Shown here: piece after piece, positions 33,486 through 42,320 of the stretch
How positions within the stretch are numbered: position 1 is the first letter of the stretch
Layout: each line of letters opens with the position of its first letter
NCBI RefSeq assembly: GCF_900100265.1
Contig: NZ_LT629696.1
Coordinates: 3,472,001-3,536,000 of the forward strand
DNA length: 64,000 nt
Origin: Leifsonia sp. 466MF
GTDB taxonomy: Bacteria; Actinomycetota; Actinomycetes; Actinomycetales; Microbacteriaceae
Direction: 5' to 3'
Made by a program: the position numbers and the translations under genes
The notes under the pieces: generated by a model
The model's input: only the letters and a program-made list of their open reading frames with translations
Databases searched by the model: none
What the model was told of the DNA's origin: nothing

Positions 33486-35033
33486 ATGAGAAGAATTCGC
33501 AGGCTGACCGCCCAGCTGGCTGTGGCCGCGGTGGCCATCGCGCTGATCCCCGGCACGACGGGCGCCGAACCGGCCTGGGCCGGTCCGGAGACGAGTCGCG
33601 TCACAGCCGAACTGAGCAGGATCCTGGACACCGGGACGGTCGACACCGGCGGGAAGGCCCTGGCCGCGCTGAGCGCCCCCGAGCTCCTGGACCTCGGGCG
33701 GAAGAAGTTCGCCTCACTGGTCGAGAAAGGCGGGGACTTCTCCGACCTCGCCGGGGCCGGCGCGAAGGACGGCAACGTGTTCACCGCCCTTCCCGCCACA
33801 CGGGCCGAACTGAACGAGTTCGCCCACACCGCCAAGTTCCGCGACCTCAAGGGTCTCGAGGCTCTCGACGGCGTCGAGGCGCTGCGCTGGATCTTCGACG
33901 TCACGGGCGCCTTCGACTCCGACCTCTCGAAGCTCCAGAAGGCCGAGATCTTCGCCGGACAGGTTCCCGTGCTCGCCGAGGCCCTCGGGCTGGCAAACGC
34001 CATCACAAGCGGCGACGACATCGACATCGCCCAGAACGTGGTTGCTCTTCTGGCCAACTCGGCCGGCTTCGTGGTGTCCTTCGCAAGCCCGGTCGTCGCC
34101 ATCGTGATCGTGCTGATCGGCGCCCTGATCGGCGCGTTCATCGCCGCGTTCCGGGACACCTCGCCGATTCAGCTCGACTACATGAAGGGCATCCGCGACA
34201 AGCGGTTCCAGGAGTGGCTGCCGGACCACATCGACGAGCTCACCACATCCATGTCCGCGGCCGCAGGAGACATGTTCGCCGCCTGGCAGGCGACCGAGGT
34301 GTTCAACCTGGGACTCGTGGATGCCGCGGTCGACCGGGCGGCGCTCGCGGCCGAGGTGGCCGATCCCCGCTCCGGAGCGGAAGTCGTGGCCAAGGCGGCG
34401 ACGCAGAAGTGGCACGCCCACGCGGCACTGCAGGCCAAGCTCACCGCGGACCGCGAGGCGTTCATCGCGCAGAGCACGGACGGGTTCGCCGCCGCGATCA
34501 CGAAGGCGATCGCCGATCCCGAGATGGTCACGAAGATCACGGATCAGGTGTTCCCTCTGTCCTCCGCCACGATCGGGTCCGTGGTCTACGGAACCTCCTC
34601 GCAGGACGGGCGCCTGGGCAGCGACAGCAACTGGGCGACCCTGTTCCCCGAGGGGGACGACGCGACCTGGCCCTGGGCGAACGCCGAGGGATCGACCGGC
34701 GGCTGGGACATGTTCGCCGCCGATGCCGCAGCCGTTGAATCCAACCGGTTCCCGTTCCTCCCGCGCGAGCAGCCGTACTGCTTTGTCAGCGGTCGGGACG
34801 GCGCGTTCTACGCCGGCCAGTCCGTCGATTGGCTGAATGAGAACTGCTACGCGACCCTTACCCGGATGGCGGACCGGTATCGGGGGATCGTGGAGGACCT
34901 GCGTGGCACGCCTCTTCCCACGGTCGACCAGGACCAGCTGAAGAGGCTGTTCACGCAGCACCTGAACGATCCCGAGATCCAGAAGGATCTCACCGTCATG
35001 ACGCTGCCGATCGCCAGCATCCCCGGGAGCTGA
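33486..35033 (+). CDS. Unrecognised secreted protein with a central hydrophobic segment
   Basis: I do not recognise the family of this 515-residue protein. It has an Arg-rich signal peptide with likely cleavage after AWA at residue 32. Helical amphipathic regions follow, then a long hydrophobic stretch at ~182-222 able to form a membrane hairpin, then an Ala-rich helical region (~240-345) and a Trp/Gly-rich C-terminal domain with two Cys (PYCFVS, NENCYATL). The start at 33486 is favoured by GGGAG 5 bases upstream over the ATG at 33474. It stands alone, with no immunity-like partner on the same strand. A pore-forming or toxin-like role is only a guess from the layout. Confidence 0.75.
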   Translation: MRRIRRLTAQLAVAAVAIALIPGTTGAEPAWAGPETSRVTAELSRILDTGTVDTGGKALAALSAPELLDLGRKKFASLVEKGGDFSDLAGAGAKDGNVFTALPATRAELNEFAHTAKFRDLKGLEALDGVEALRWIFDVTGAFDSDLSKLQKAEIFAGQVPVLAEALGLANAITSGDDIDIAQNVVALLANSAGFVVSFASPVVAIVIVLIGALIGAFIAAFRDTSPIQLDYMKGIRDKRFQEWLPDHIDELTTSMSAAAGDMFAAWQATEVFNLGLVDAAVDRAALAAEVADPRSGAEVVAKAATQKWHAHAALQAKLTADREAFIAQSTDGFAAAITKAIADPEMVTKITDQVFPLSSATIGSVVYGTSSQDGRLGSDSNWATLFPEGDDATWPWANAEGSTGGWDMFAADAAAVESNRFPFLPREQPYCFVSGRDGAFYAGQSVDWLNENCYATLTRMADRYRGIVEDLRGTPLPTVDQDQLKRLFTQHLNDPEIQKDLTVMTLPIASIPGS

Positions 35034-35048
35034 CGATCCCGCCCCGGC

Positions 35049-35579
35049 TCAGCGGCGCAGCACGCTGGGCCGGGGCAGGCCGAGCTCCTCGAGCAGGTCG
35101 CCGAGCATCCGATCGAGTTCGAAGCCTGCCTGGGTGATCTTGTTGTTTCCGAAGCTCGCCAGCCGGCTGCTCGGCTGGTCGACGCTCAGCACCGTGCCGC
35201 CGCCACGCGCCGAATGCAGTTCGACCCGGATCGGGGTGTACAGCAGTGTGCCGGGATCGTGCCGGAACATCCGCGCAGCCGTGGCGTAGTCGCCGATGAG
35301 GTACACGGCGCTCGGGATGTCGGCGCCGCCCACGCGCATCACCGCCGTCGGGTGGTCGGTCCAGAACCGCACGAACCGATGGATGCCGGGTCCGGCCGTC
35401 TCGCGGGTGAGCCGGCGCCAGTCCGCATCGTCCGCGAGGAGGTCGCGCAGCTGCGCGACGTCGAGCGGGGGCACCTCCGCTTCGAACGCGCGGCGGAGGG
35501 TTCCGAAGGCGACGGCGGCCTCGAGTTCGATGCGGGTGACCGGGACGGGGACGATGCGCTCGGTCGCGGGGAGGGCCAT
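35049..35579 (-). CDS. DUF302-like domain protein
   Basis: The 176-residue protein has an N-terminal beta strand/helix (VPVTRIELEAAVAFGTLRRAFE) and a C-terminal half (IGDYATAARMFRHDPGTLLYTPIRVELH, then DQPSSRLASFGN) resembling the DUF302 fold. The match is by general pattern, not a diagnostic motif. No catalytic residues are evident. The ATG at 35577-35579 is preceded directly by an in-frame GTG that could also serve. It lies at the end of a run of small minus-strand genes and its role is unknown. Confidence 0.6.
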   Translation of the reverse strand: MALPATERIVPVPVTRIELEAAVAFGTLRRAFEAEVPPLDVAQLRDLLADDADWRRLTRETAGPGIHRFVRFWTDHPTAVMRVGGADIPSAVYLIGDYATAARMFRHDPGTLLYTPIRVELHSARGGGTVLSVDQPSSRLASFGNNKITQAGFELDRMLGDLLEELGLPRPSVLRR

Positions 35580-35610
35580 CACCCCATTCTCGCCGCTGCC
35601 GGGCGGCGGC

Positions 35611-35886
35611 TCAGCCCCGGCCGGTCACGCCGCGCTTCGGCGGGACCTGCGGCAGGTCGTCCGACGACCCGCCCGCGCGCAGCCGGGCAACGTACGCCTG
35701 CTCCCGCTCGAGCGTGTCCGTCTCGGGGACCCCGAACCGCGACGGGTCGGGACGGTCGGCGTCCTGCTCGACCGTCAGCAGGCCGTCCGGGTCCCGCGGG
35801 TCGCGCACGCCGGTCAGGCGCACGTCGATCGTCGACTTGTCCTCGTCGTGCCCACGCCGGTCCTCATCGCGGCTCGTCGCATCCAT
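35611..35886 (-). CDS. Hypothetical charged small protein
   Basis: The 91-residue protein is rich in Asp, Arg and Pro (DEDRRGHDEDKS, DPRDPDGLLTVEQDADRPDP) and probably largely disordered, with a short helix LEREQAYVARLRAG near the end. I recognise no family. GGGGAC precedes the ATG. It lies between the DUF302-like and EamA genes, all on the minus strand with gaps of about 30-40 bases. Confidence 0.5.
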   Translation of the reverse strand: MDATSRDEDRRGHDEDKSTIDVRLTGVRDPRDPDGLLTVEQDADRPDPSRFGVPETDTLEREQAYVARLRAGGSSDDLPQVPPKRGVTGRG

Positions 35887-35925
35887 GTCCCCACCATCGG
35901 CGCGTAAAAGACCCGCGGCAAGGGG

Positions 35926-36924
35926 TCAGCGCGGTTTGCTCCCCGGGATCGCGGAACCGAGCGGCGCCGGTTCTTCCGGCGTACCCGCATTGTCGGGTGC
36001 TACACGGTCGGCCGGGTCGGAGCGATCCGCGCGCACCAGCGCGATGCCACCGAGGATGAGCAGGCCGCCCAGCAGCTGGAGCAACCCGAGCTGCTCCCCC
36101 AGCAGCAGCCACGCGTACAGGGTCGCCGCGACGACCTCCAGCAGACCGGTGAACGACGCCAGTCGCGAACCGAGCATCTCCGTCGCGGTGATGCTCGCAG
36201 CATAGGCGACGGCCGTGGCGAACACCCCGACAACGGCGAGCGGCACCCACCACGCCACCGACTGACCGAACAGCGGCACATCGGCGAAGCTCACCGTGAC
36301 CGGCAGCACGCCCGTCGCGCCGACGGCGCCGAGGGCGATCGCCCCGATCAGGAGGCCGCCGGAGGCCAGGGCGACCGGCGGGAGTCCGTCGCTCGGTCTC
36401 GCGGCGATGACGTAGAAGGCGGCGCATCCACCCATGGCGAGCACCGCCAGCACGAGCCCGAGCGGGTCGAGCGCGCCGGACCCGCCGGGCGAGACGACCA
36501 GCACGAGTCCGCCGATCGCCAGCACAGAGCCGGCCAGGACGACGACCCGCGGAGCGCGACGGGTACGCACCCATACGGCGACGACAAGCAGGACGGGCGC
36601 GAGGTATTCGACGAGGATGCCCGTGCTCACGGGGATGCGCTGGATGGCCGCGAAGTACAGCACCTGGGTGCCGGCGACGCCGACGAGCGCCATCCCGAGC
36701 AGTCGCCAGCGGCCCCGCCAGACGGCAGCCCAACGGCCGCGCACCGCGATCAGCGCGAACGGCAGCAGCACGACCCCGCCGATCAGAGCGCGCGCGGTCA
36801 CGGCGGCGACGGGCGACCACCCGCTCTCGAGCAGCGGTTTGATGAAGGCGCCCGACATCCCGAACGTGGCCGCAGAGAGCACGGCGATGAGCAGGCCGAG
36901 CGAAGTCGGATGCCGATGCGTCAT
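35926..36924 (-). CDS. EamA/DMT-family transporter
   Basis: The 332-residue membrane protein has about ten transmembrane segments in two EamA repeats (residues ~5-140 and ~150-295) with the family AATFGMSGAFIKPLL opening and a Pro/Asp-rich cytoplasmic tail. DMT proteins usually export metabolites or drugs; the substrate is unknown. The start is the ATG at 36922-36924, after AGGTGA; the frame is open upstream without homology. It is divergent from the CGNR regulator, a common arrangement where the regulator may control the exporter. Confidence 0.85.
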   Translation of the reverse strand: MTHRHPTSLGLLIAVLSAATFGMSGAFIKPLLESGWSPVAAVTARALIGGVVLLPFALIAVRGRWAAVWRGRWRLLGMALVGVAGTQVLYFAAIQRIPVSTGILVEYLAPVLLVVAVWVRTRRAPRVVVLAGSVLAIGGLVLVVSPGGSGALDPLGLVLAVLAMGGCAAFYVIAARPSDGLPPVALASGGLLIGAIALGAVGATGVLPVTVSFADVPLFGQSVAWWVPLAVVGVFATAVAYAASITATEMLGSRLASFTGLLEVVAATLYAWLLLGEQLGLLQLLGGLLILGGIALVRADRSDPADRVAPDNAGTPEEPAPLGSAIPGSKPR

Positions 36925-36993
36925 GGGGTCACCTGTCAGGGTCGTCAGCGATGATGGTCCTGACGGTACGCTCGTCATGAGTAAGGAGTCAAC

Positions 36994-37548
36994 TTGCATT
37001 TTGCCCCTGACACAGAGGATGCTCTGGAGTTCGCCGTCCTGCTCGGCAACACGGTGCCCGACGCCTCGCGCAGCGGCGAGGACGAGCTCGCGACTCCGGA
37101 GCAGCTGGTCGCGCTGCTCACCGAGAACCGCTACTCGGGTCGGGTCGACGGCGACGAGGCCGAACTGCGGGCCGTCCACGAGACGCGCGACCGCATCCGC
37201 CGCACCTGGACGCTCAACCGCGACGAGGCGGCCGTCGAGGTCAACGCCATGCTGGCAGAGGCGCACGCCCTGCCGTACCTGATGCGCCACGACGGGTTCG
37301 ACTGGCACCTGCACGCCACGGCCCAGGATGCGCCGCTCGCCGAGCGCATCCGTGTCGAGATCGCGCTGGCCCTGGTGGATGTGATCCGCTCGGACGAGAC
37401 CGGCCGCCTGCGCGTCTGCGCGGCCGACGACTGCACCGGCCTCCTGCTCGACCTCTCCCGCAATGGTTCCAAGCGCTTCTGCAGCGTGCGCTGCGGCAAC
37501 CGGATGAACATGGTCGCCTTCCGCGCCCGCAAAGAGCAGGACGCGTAG
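36994..37548 (+). CDS. CGNR zinc-finger transcriptional regulator
   Basis: The 184-residue protein has an ABATE-type N-terminal domain and a C-terminal CGNR zinc finger: two Cys in RVCAADDC and two in SKRFCSVRCGNRMN. The family is seen in actinobacterial stress and resistance regulators, and DNA binding is presumed. The start is a TTG with AAGGAG 7 bases upstream. It is divergent from the EamA exporter across a 69-base gap, so the exporter is the likely target. Confidence 0.88.
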   Translation: MHFAPDTEDALEFAVLLGNTVPDASRSGEDELATPEQLVALLTENRYSGRVDGDEAELRAVHETRDRIRRTWTLNRDEAAVEVNAMLAEAHALPYLMRHDGFDWHLHATAQDAPLAERIRVEIALALVDVIRSDETGRLRVCAADDCTGLLLDLSRNGSKRFCSVRCGNRMNMVAFRARKEQDA

Positions 37549-37557
37549 CCGACCGGC

Positions 37558-38877
37558 TCAGAAGTCGGACAGGTTGCCCCGGATGCCGCCGTCACCGAAC
37601 TCGCGCCGCAGGATCCCGCGCCGCCGCAGCACCGGGACGAGCTCGTCCAGGTTGCGATGCAGCGTCACCGGGTGCAGGTCGCCGGAGAAGATGAAGCCGT
37701 CGTTCGACGCCTCCTCCCCCAGCTCCTCGATGAAGTCGGCGATCTGCTCGGCCGTTCCGACGAATCCGTCGCGGTCGGCGATGCGACCCTTGACGACCTT
37801 CGGTGCGACCAGGTCGCGCAGCGTGACACCGTCGCGGATGCCCTGCTTGCCGAACAGCCCCTTGATGCTGCCCTGCGACACGTGGTCGCCGAACACCGAG
37901 ACGTCGAACGGCTCGTCGAGCGACAGCTGCGTCAGATCGGTCTCCAGGTCGCTCGACTGGCCGGCGAGCTCCCGGTACAGCTCCGCGTCAGTGGGATGCT
38001 TCGACGCCTCGACGACCCTCCGCGCCTCCTCGTCGCTCGGCACGACCTCCGGCTTGAAGACGAACAGCACCTTGATGGAGTCGGGGTCGCGCCCGGCCGC
38101 CACCGCCGCCTCACGCACCTTGGCCCGGTAGTCGCGGATGCTCTGCGCGTCCAGCGGGGCGAGGGCGAGCTGAACGTCGGAGTGCGTCCCAGCGAACGCG
38201 ATGCCGCGCGGCGAGCCGCCCGGCGAGACGATCGCCGGGTCGCCCTCGGTGAACGGCACGGCGTTGAGCGGCCCGGCCACCCGGAAGTACTCGCCCTCGT
38301 GCTGGAACGGCCGGATCTTCGAGCCGTCGGCGAAGTGGCGCGTCGCGGCGTCCTCGATGAGCGCGTCGTCATCCCAGCTGTGCCACAGCCGCCGGATCAC
38401 GGTGAGCCACTCCTCCGCGCGGTCATAGGCCGCGTCGTGCGAGAGCGCCGGGAGCCCGAGGTGCCGTGCGCTGCCGACGTCGGTGACCACGTTGACCCCG
38501 AGCCGGTGACCGCTCAGGTGGTGCAGGCTCGCGAACTGGCGGGCGGCGACGTACGGAGGGTAGGCGCCGGCGTTGATCGTGGGCGCGACACCCAGGTGCT
38601 GCGTCGCATCCAGCAGATAGGGCGAGAGGATGAGCGGGTCGTGCTTCGGGCCGCCGTACGCCTCGCGCACCCGCAGGTCGACGGTCTCCGGGAAGCCGAT
38701 CGACAGGGCGTCCTCGATGATGACCAGATCGAGTCCGGCCTGCTCGAGTTCGCGCGCCGACTGCTGGTACAGGTCGGGTCGCGTCCAGCGGTAGTCCCAC
38801 TCCCAATACGGCCGGCCCCAGCCCTGGGGCCCGAAGCCGCGGCTGAAGAACCAGCCGAAGTGCTGCAGTCGTGCCAT
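37558..38877 (-). CDS. LLM-class flavin-dependent monooxygenase (NtaA/SnaA/DszA type)
   Basis: The 439-residue protein belongs to the luciferase-like FMN monooxygenases of the NtaA/SoxA/DszA group: HFGWFFSRGFGPQGWG at the start, IIEDALSIG, HHLSGHRLGVNVVT and VSPGGSPRGIAFAGTHSDV. These use reduced FMN to oxidise aminocarboxylates, sulfones or sulfides. It starts 6 bases after the sulfhydrylase-type gene, and the pair suggests oxygenation of an organosulfur compound followed by sulfur assimilation. The reductase that supplies FMNH2 is not in the window. The substrate is inferred only from the pairing. Confidence 0.87.
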   Translation of the reverse strand: MARLQHFGWFFSRGFGPQGWGRPYWEWDYRWTRPDLYQQSARELEQAGLDLVIIEDALSIGFPETVDLRVREAYGGPKHDPLILSPYLLDATQHLGVAPTINAGAYPPYVAARQFASLHHLSGHRLGVNVVTDVGSARHLGLPALSHDAAYDRAEEWLTVIRRLWHSWDDDALIEDAATRHFADGSKIRPFQHEGEYFRVAGPLNAVPFTEGDPAIVSPGGSPRGIAFAGTHSDVQLALAPLDAQSIRDYRAKVREAAVAAGRDPDSIKVLFVFKPEVVPSDEEARRVVEASKHPTDAELYRELAGQSSDLETDLTQLSLDEPFDVSVFGDHVSQGSIKGLFGKQGIRDGVTLRDLVAPKVVKGRIADRDGFVGTAEQIADFIEELGEEASNDGFIFSGDLHPVTLHRNLDELVPVLRRRGILRREFGDGGIRGNLSDF

Positions 38878-38883
38878 GCTCGC

Positions 38884-40242
38884 CTACCTCCCCGCCACGG
38901 CGCTCAGCGGCGCCGATGTCAGCTCTGCGTCCCCCGCGACGGCCGCACCGGCGACCACCACGTCCGCCGCAGCGACCGCCGCGATGCCTCGCGCCAGATC
39001 CGCGATCAGGTCGTCCGCGTCCTCCAGGCCGATCGACAGGCGCAGCAGCCCTGGGCCGATCCCGATCCCGTCGCGCACGTGCCGCGGCAGGTGCGCGTGC
39101 GTGGTCGAGGCGGGGTGGAGGATGAGCGACCGCACGTCTCCGATGTGCGTCATGCGACTGAACAGCTCGACGGCGTCGTAGAACCGTTCGGCCGCTGCGG
39201 CACCGCCCGCGAGCGTGAACCCGAGGACCGCACCCTGACCGCGCGGCAGGTACCGCTGGGCGAGGGGATGCGACGGGTGCGACGGCAGGCCCGCGTACTC
39301 GACCCCGGTGACCTCGGGCTGCGCTTCGAGCCAGCGGGCGACGGCGAGCGCGGTGTCCGACTGCCGCTGCACGCGGAGCGAGAGCGTCTCGATGCCCTGC
39401 TGGATGAGGAACGCGTTCAGCGGGGACAGCACCGGCCCGAACAGTGACGCGACGACGGATCGGGTGAACGCCGTGTAGGCGGCCGCGCCGTGCGTGGCTA
39501 CGTAGCTCGCGCCGTCCAGCCAGTCGTCGGGCCCGGTCAGGTGCGCGAACGGCGAGGTCGCCCAGTCGTAGCTGCCCTGGTCGACGACCAGGCCGCCGAG
39601 CGTGGAGCCGTGGCCGCCGAGGTACTTGCTGGCGGAGTGCACGACGATGTCCGCGCCGTGGTCGCCCGGCCGCAGCAGGTACGGGGTGGCGAGCGTGTTG
39701 TCGACGATGAAGGGGATGCCGTTCTCGTGCGCGACGGCCGCGACGCCGGCGATGTCGAGGATCTCGGTGCCGGGGTTCGCGATCGACTCCCCGAAGAGCA
39801 CCCGCGTGGTGGGCCGGATGCGCCGCCGCCATTCCGCGAGGTCGGTCGGGTCGTCGACGAACTCGATCTCGACGCCGAGCCTGCGCAGGCCGTTCTCGAA
39901 CAGCCCGCGGGTGCCCGAGTAGACGCTCTGGGCCGACAGGATGTGGTCGCCGGCCTGCACGAGCCCGAGCACGGCGACCGTCAGCGCGGCCTGGCCGCTG
40001 CCGACCGCGATCGCCTCGCGGCCGTGCTCCAGGGCGGCGACGCGGCGCTCGAGGGCGGCGGTCGTCGGGTTGCCGGAGCGGCTGTAGGTGTATCCGGGCT
40101 CGTCGCCGCCGAAACGGCCTTCCGCCTGCGCGAAGCTGTCGAACTCGAAACCCGCGGTGAGGTAGATGGGCGTGACCCGGGCGCCATGGGCGGCATCGCG
40201 GGCCTCTCCCGCGTGCACCTGGGCTGTGCTGAACTCCGACAT
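38884..40242 (-). CDS. O-acetylhomoserine sulfhydrylase/cystathionine synthase-type PLP enzyme
   Basis: The 452-residue enzyme is of the Cys/Met-metabolism PLP family: TYSRSGNPTTAALERRVAALE, GSGQAALTVA, and the PLP Lys in VVHSASKYLGGHGSTLGG. Closest in type are O-acetylhomoserine or O-succinylhomoserine sulfhydrylases, which fix sulfide or methanethiol. The ATG at 40240-40242 is chosen because homology starts there; a GTG 21 bases upstream is possible. It is transcribed with the flavin monooxygenase and divergent from the FAD hydroxylase across a 149-base control region. Confidence 0.87.
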   Translation of the reverse strand: MSEFSTAQVHAGEARDAAHGARVTPIYLTAGFEFDSFAQAEGRFGGDEPGYTYSRSGNPTTAALERRVAALEHGREAIAVGSGQAALTVAVLGLVQAGDHILSAQSVYSGTRGLFENGLRRLGVEIEFVDDPTDLAEWRRRIRPTTRVLFGESIANPGTEILDIAGVAAVAHENGIPFIVDNTLATPYLLRPGDHGADIVVHSASKYLGGHGSTLGGLVVDQGSYDWATSPFAHLTGPDDWLDGASYVATHGAAAYTAFTRSVVASLFGPVLSPLNAFLIQQGIETLSLRVQRQSDTALAVARWLEAQPEVTGVEYAGLPSHPSHPLAQRYLPRGQGAVLGFTLAGGAAAAERFYDAVELFSRMTHIGDVRSLILHPASTTHAHLPRHVRDGIGIGPGLLRLSIGLEDADDLIADLARGIAAVAAADVVVAGAAVAGDAELTSAPLSAVAGR

Positions 40243-40338
40243 CCCCCTATGGTGCGGCACCACATCCGCTGCGGCGCCTTCTGTTGCACAAAGCTACGCG
40301 GTGCAGGCATTTCGGGATGAGGTACTCTGGTCGCGCGA

Positions 40339-40363
40339 TATGCGAACGGTGCGTTCGCATAAT
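40339..40363. promoter_or_regulatory. Inverted-repeat operator over a -10 box before the FAD hydroxylase
   Basis: TATGCGAACG (40339-40348) and CGTTCGCATA (40352-40361) are perfect arms around 3 bases. A further GAACG half-site follows at 40364. CATAAT (40358-40363) within the right arm is a good -10 box for the plus-strand gene. The nearby IclR gene at 43331 is a candidate regulator. Confidence 0.6.
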
Positions 40364-40391
40364 GAACGACTTACGACGAAGTGAGGTTCCC

Positions 40392-42284
40392 GTGCAGTTC
40401 CACCACCACGGCTACGTCTCCGGCGACCCGCGCATCCACGAGCCGGCCGGCACCGGGATCGACCGCCCCGCCGAGCTGCCGGACGAGATGGATGTGCTCA
40501 TCGTGGGCACCGGCCCCGCCGGGATGATCGCCGCAGCCCAGCTCTCCCAGTTCCCGAACGTCACGACACGGATCGTGGAGCGCCGCCCGGGCCGGCTCGC
40601 CATCGGGCAGGCCGACGGCATCCAGGCCCGCAGCGTCGAGACGTTCCAGGCGTTCGGCTTCGCCGAGCGGATCATCGCCGAGGCCTACCGCATCACCGAG
40701 ATGGCGTTCTGGAAGCCGGACCCCGCCGACCCGTCCCGCATCATCCGCACCGCGCGGCCGGTCGACGACCCCACCGGAGTCAGCGAGTTCCCCCACCTGA
40801 TCGTCAACCAGGCCCGCGTGCTCGACTACTTCGCCGAGGTGATGGCGAACTCGCCGGCCCGGATGACACCCGACTACGGCTACGAGTTCGTGCGGCTCGA
40901 GGTCGGCGAGGGCGAGCATCCCGTCGCCGTCACCCTGCGCCGGACGGCCGGACCCGACGAGGGCGCCGAGCACGTGGTGCACGCGAAGTACGTCGTCGGG
41001 GCGGACGGCGCGCGCAGCAAGGTCCGCGAGGCGATCGGCTGCCACCTGGCCGGCGACCAGGCGAATCACGCCTGGGGTGTGATGGATGCGCTGGCCGTCA
41101 CCGACTTCCCGGACATCCGCACCAAGTGCTCGATCCAGTCGGAGGCGGGCAACATCCTGCTCATCCCCCGCGAAGGCGGCTACCTGTTCCGGATGTACGT
41201 CGACCTCGGCGAGGTCTCGACCGAAGACAAGGGCGCGATCCGGGCCACCTCCATCGAGCAGATCGTCGAGCAGGCCAACCGCATCCTGCACCCGTACACG
41301 CTGGATGTGCGCAACGTCGCCTGGCACAGCGTGTACGAGGTCGGTCACCGGCTCACCGACCGCTTCGACGACGTGCTGCCGGAGGAGCTCGGGATGCGCA
41401 CCCCGCGCGTCTTCATCACCGGCGACGCCTGCCATACGCACAGCGCGAAGGCCGGCCAGGGCATGAACGTCTCGATGCAGGACGGCTTCAACATCGGCTG
41501 GAAGCTCGGGCATGTGCTCGACGGCCGCAGCCCGGAGAGCCTGCTCGCCACCTACTCCGCCGAGCGGCAGGTCGTCGCGAAGGACCTCATCGACTTCGAC
41601 AAGCAGTGGTCGACCCTGATGGCGAAGAAGCCGGAGGAGTTCGAGAGCCCGTCGGAGCTGGAGGACTTCTACGTGCGCACCGCCGAGTTCCCGGCCGGAT
41701 TCATGACGCAGTACGCGCCGTCGCTCATCGTCGGGGAGCAGAGCCACCAGGAGCTCGCGACCGGTTTTCCGGTCGGCAAGCGCTTCAAGTCCGCTCCCGT
41801 GGAACGGGTGTGCGACGGCAACCCCGTACACCTGGGCCACCATGCGCGCGCCGACGGCCGGTGGCGCATCTACGTCTTCGCCGACGACGCCCGGGCCGGG
41901 GAGCCCTCGGCGGTGGCAGACCTCGCCGGCTGGCTGTCGTCGTCGCCCGACTCGCCGCTCGCCGCGACGCCGGCCGGCGCCGACCCGGACGCCTGGTTCG
42001 ACGTCAAGGTGATCTATCAGCAGGACCACACGGCGGTCGACCTGGGCGCGGTCCCCGAGCTCTTCCTCCCGCGCGTGGGGCCATTCGGCCTGATCGACTA
42101 CGAGAAGGTGTACGCCGCCGACGCGGACGACGACATCTTCGCGGTCCGCGGGATCGACCGCGCCGGTGCGATCGTCGTCGTGCGGCCCGACCAGTATGTG
42201 TCGGCGGTCCTGCCCCTTGCGGCCACGGACGAGCTGGCGGCGTTCTTCCGACCGGTCCTGCTCAGCCGGGAGCTGGCCGGCTGA
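40392..42284 (+). CDS. FAD-dependent aromatic hydroxylase (phenol 2-monooxygenase/3-hydroxybenzoate 4-monooxygenase type)
   Basis: The 630-residue flavoprotein has an FAD-binding GTGPAGMIAA motif, the second FAD motif ITGDACHTHSAKAGQGMN and a C-terminal thioredoxin-like domain (~460-630), as in phenol hydroxylase and MobA. It should hydroxylate a phenolic acid with NAD(P)H and O2. The GTG at 40392, with AGG upstream, is preferred over an upstream open frame because the operator/-10 region at 40339-40363 would otherwise be coding. A metallo-beta-lactamase-fold protein and an IclR regulator follow, consistent with aromatic catabolism. No ring-cleavage enzyme is in the window. Confidence 0.88.
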   Translation: MQFHHHGYVSGDPRIHEPAGTGIDRPAELPDEMDVLIVGTGPAGMIAAAQLSQFPNVTTRIVERRPGRLAIGQADGIQARSVETFQAFGFAERIIAEAYRITEMAFWKPDPADPSRIIRTARPVDDPTGVSEFPHLIVNQARVLDYFAEVMANSPARMTPDYGYEFVRLEVGEGEHPVAVTLRRTAGPDEGAEHVVHAKYVVGADGARSKVREAIGCHLAGDQANHAWGVMDALAVTDFPDIRTKCSIQSEAGNILLIPREGGYLFRMYVDLGEVSTEDKGAIRATSIEQIVEQANRILHPYTLDVRNVAWHSVYEVGHRLTDRFDDVLPEELGMRTPRVFITGDACHTHSAKAGQGMNVSMQDGFNIGWKLGHVLDGRSPESLLATYSAERQVVAKDLIDFDKQWSTLMAKKPEEFESPSELEDFYVRTAEFPAGFMTQYAPSLIVGEQSHQELATGFPVGKRFKSAPVERVCDGNPVHLGHHARADGRWRIYVFADDARAGEPSAVADLAGWLSSSPDSPLAATPAGADPDAWFDVKVIYQQDHTAVDLGAVPELFLPRVGPFGLIDYEKVYAADADDDIFAVRGIDRAGAIVVVRPDQYVSAVLPLAATDELAAFFRPVLLSRELAG

Positions 42285-42320
42285 CGCTCGAGAGTCCGAC
42301 GGTCGTCTAGCCTGGCGGGC

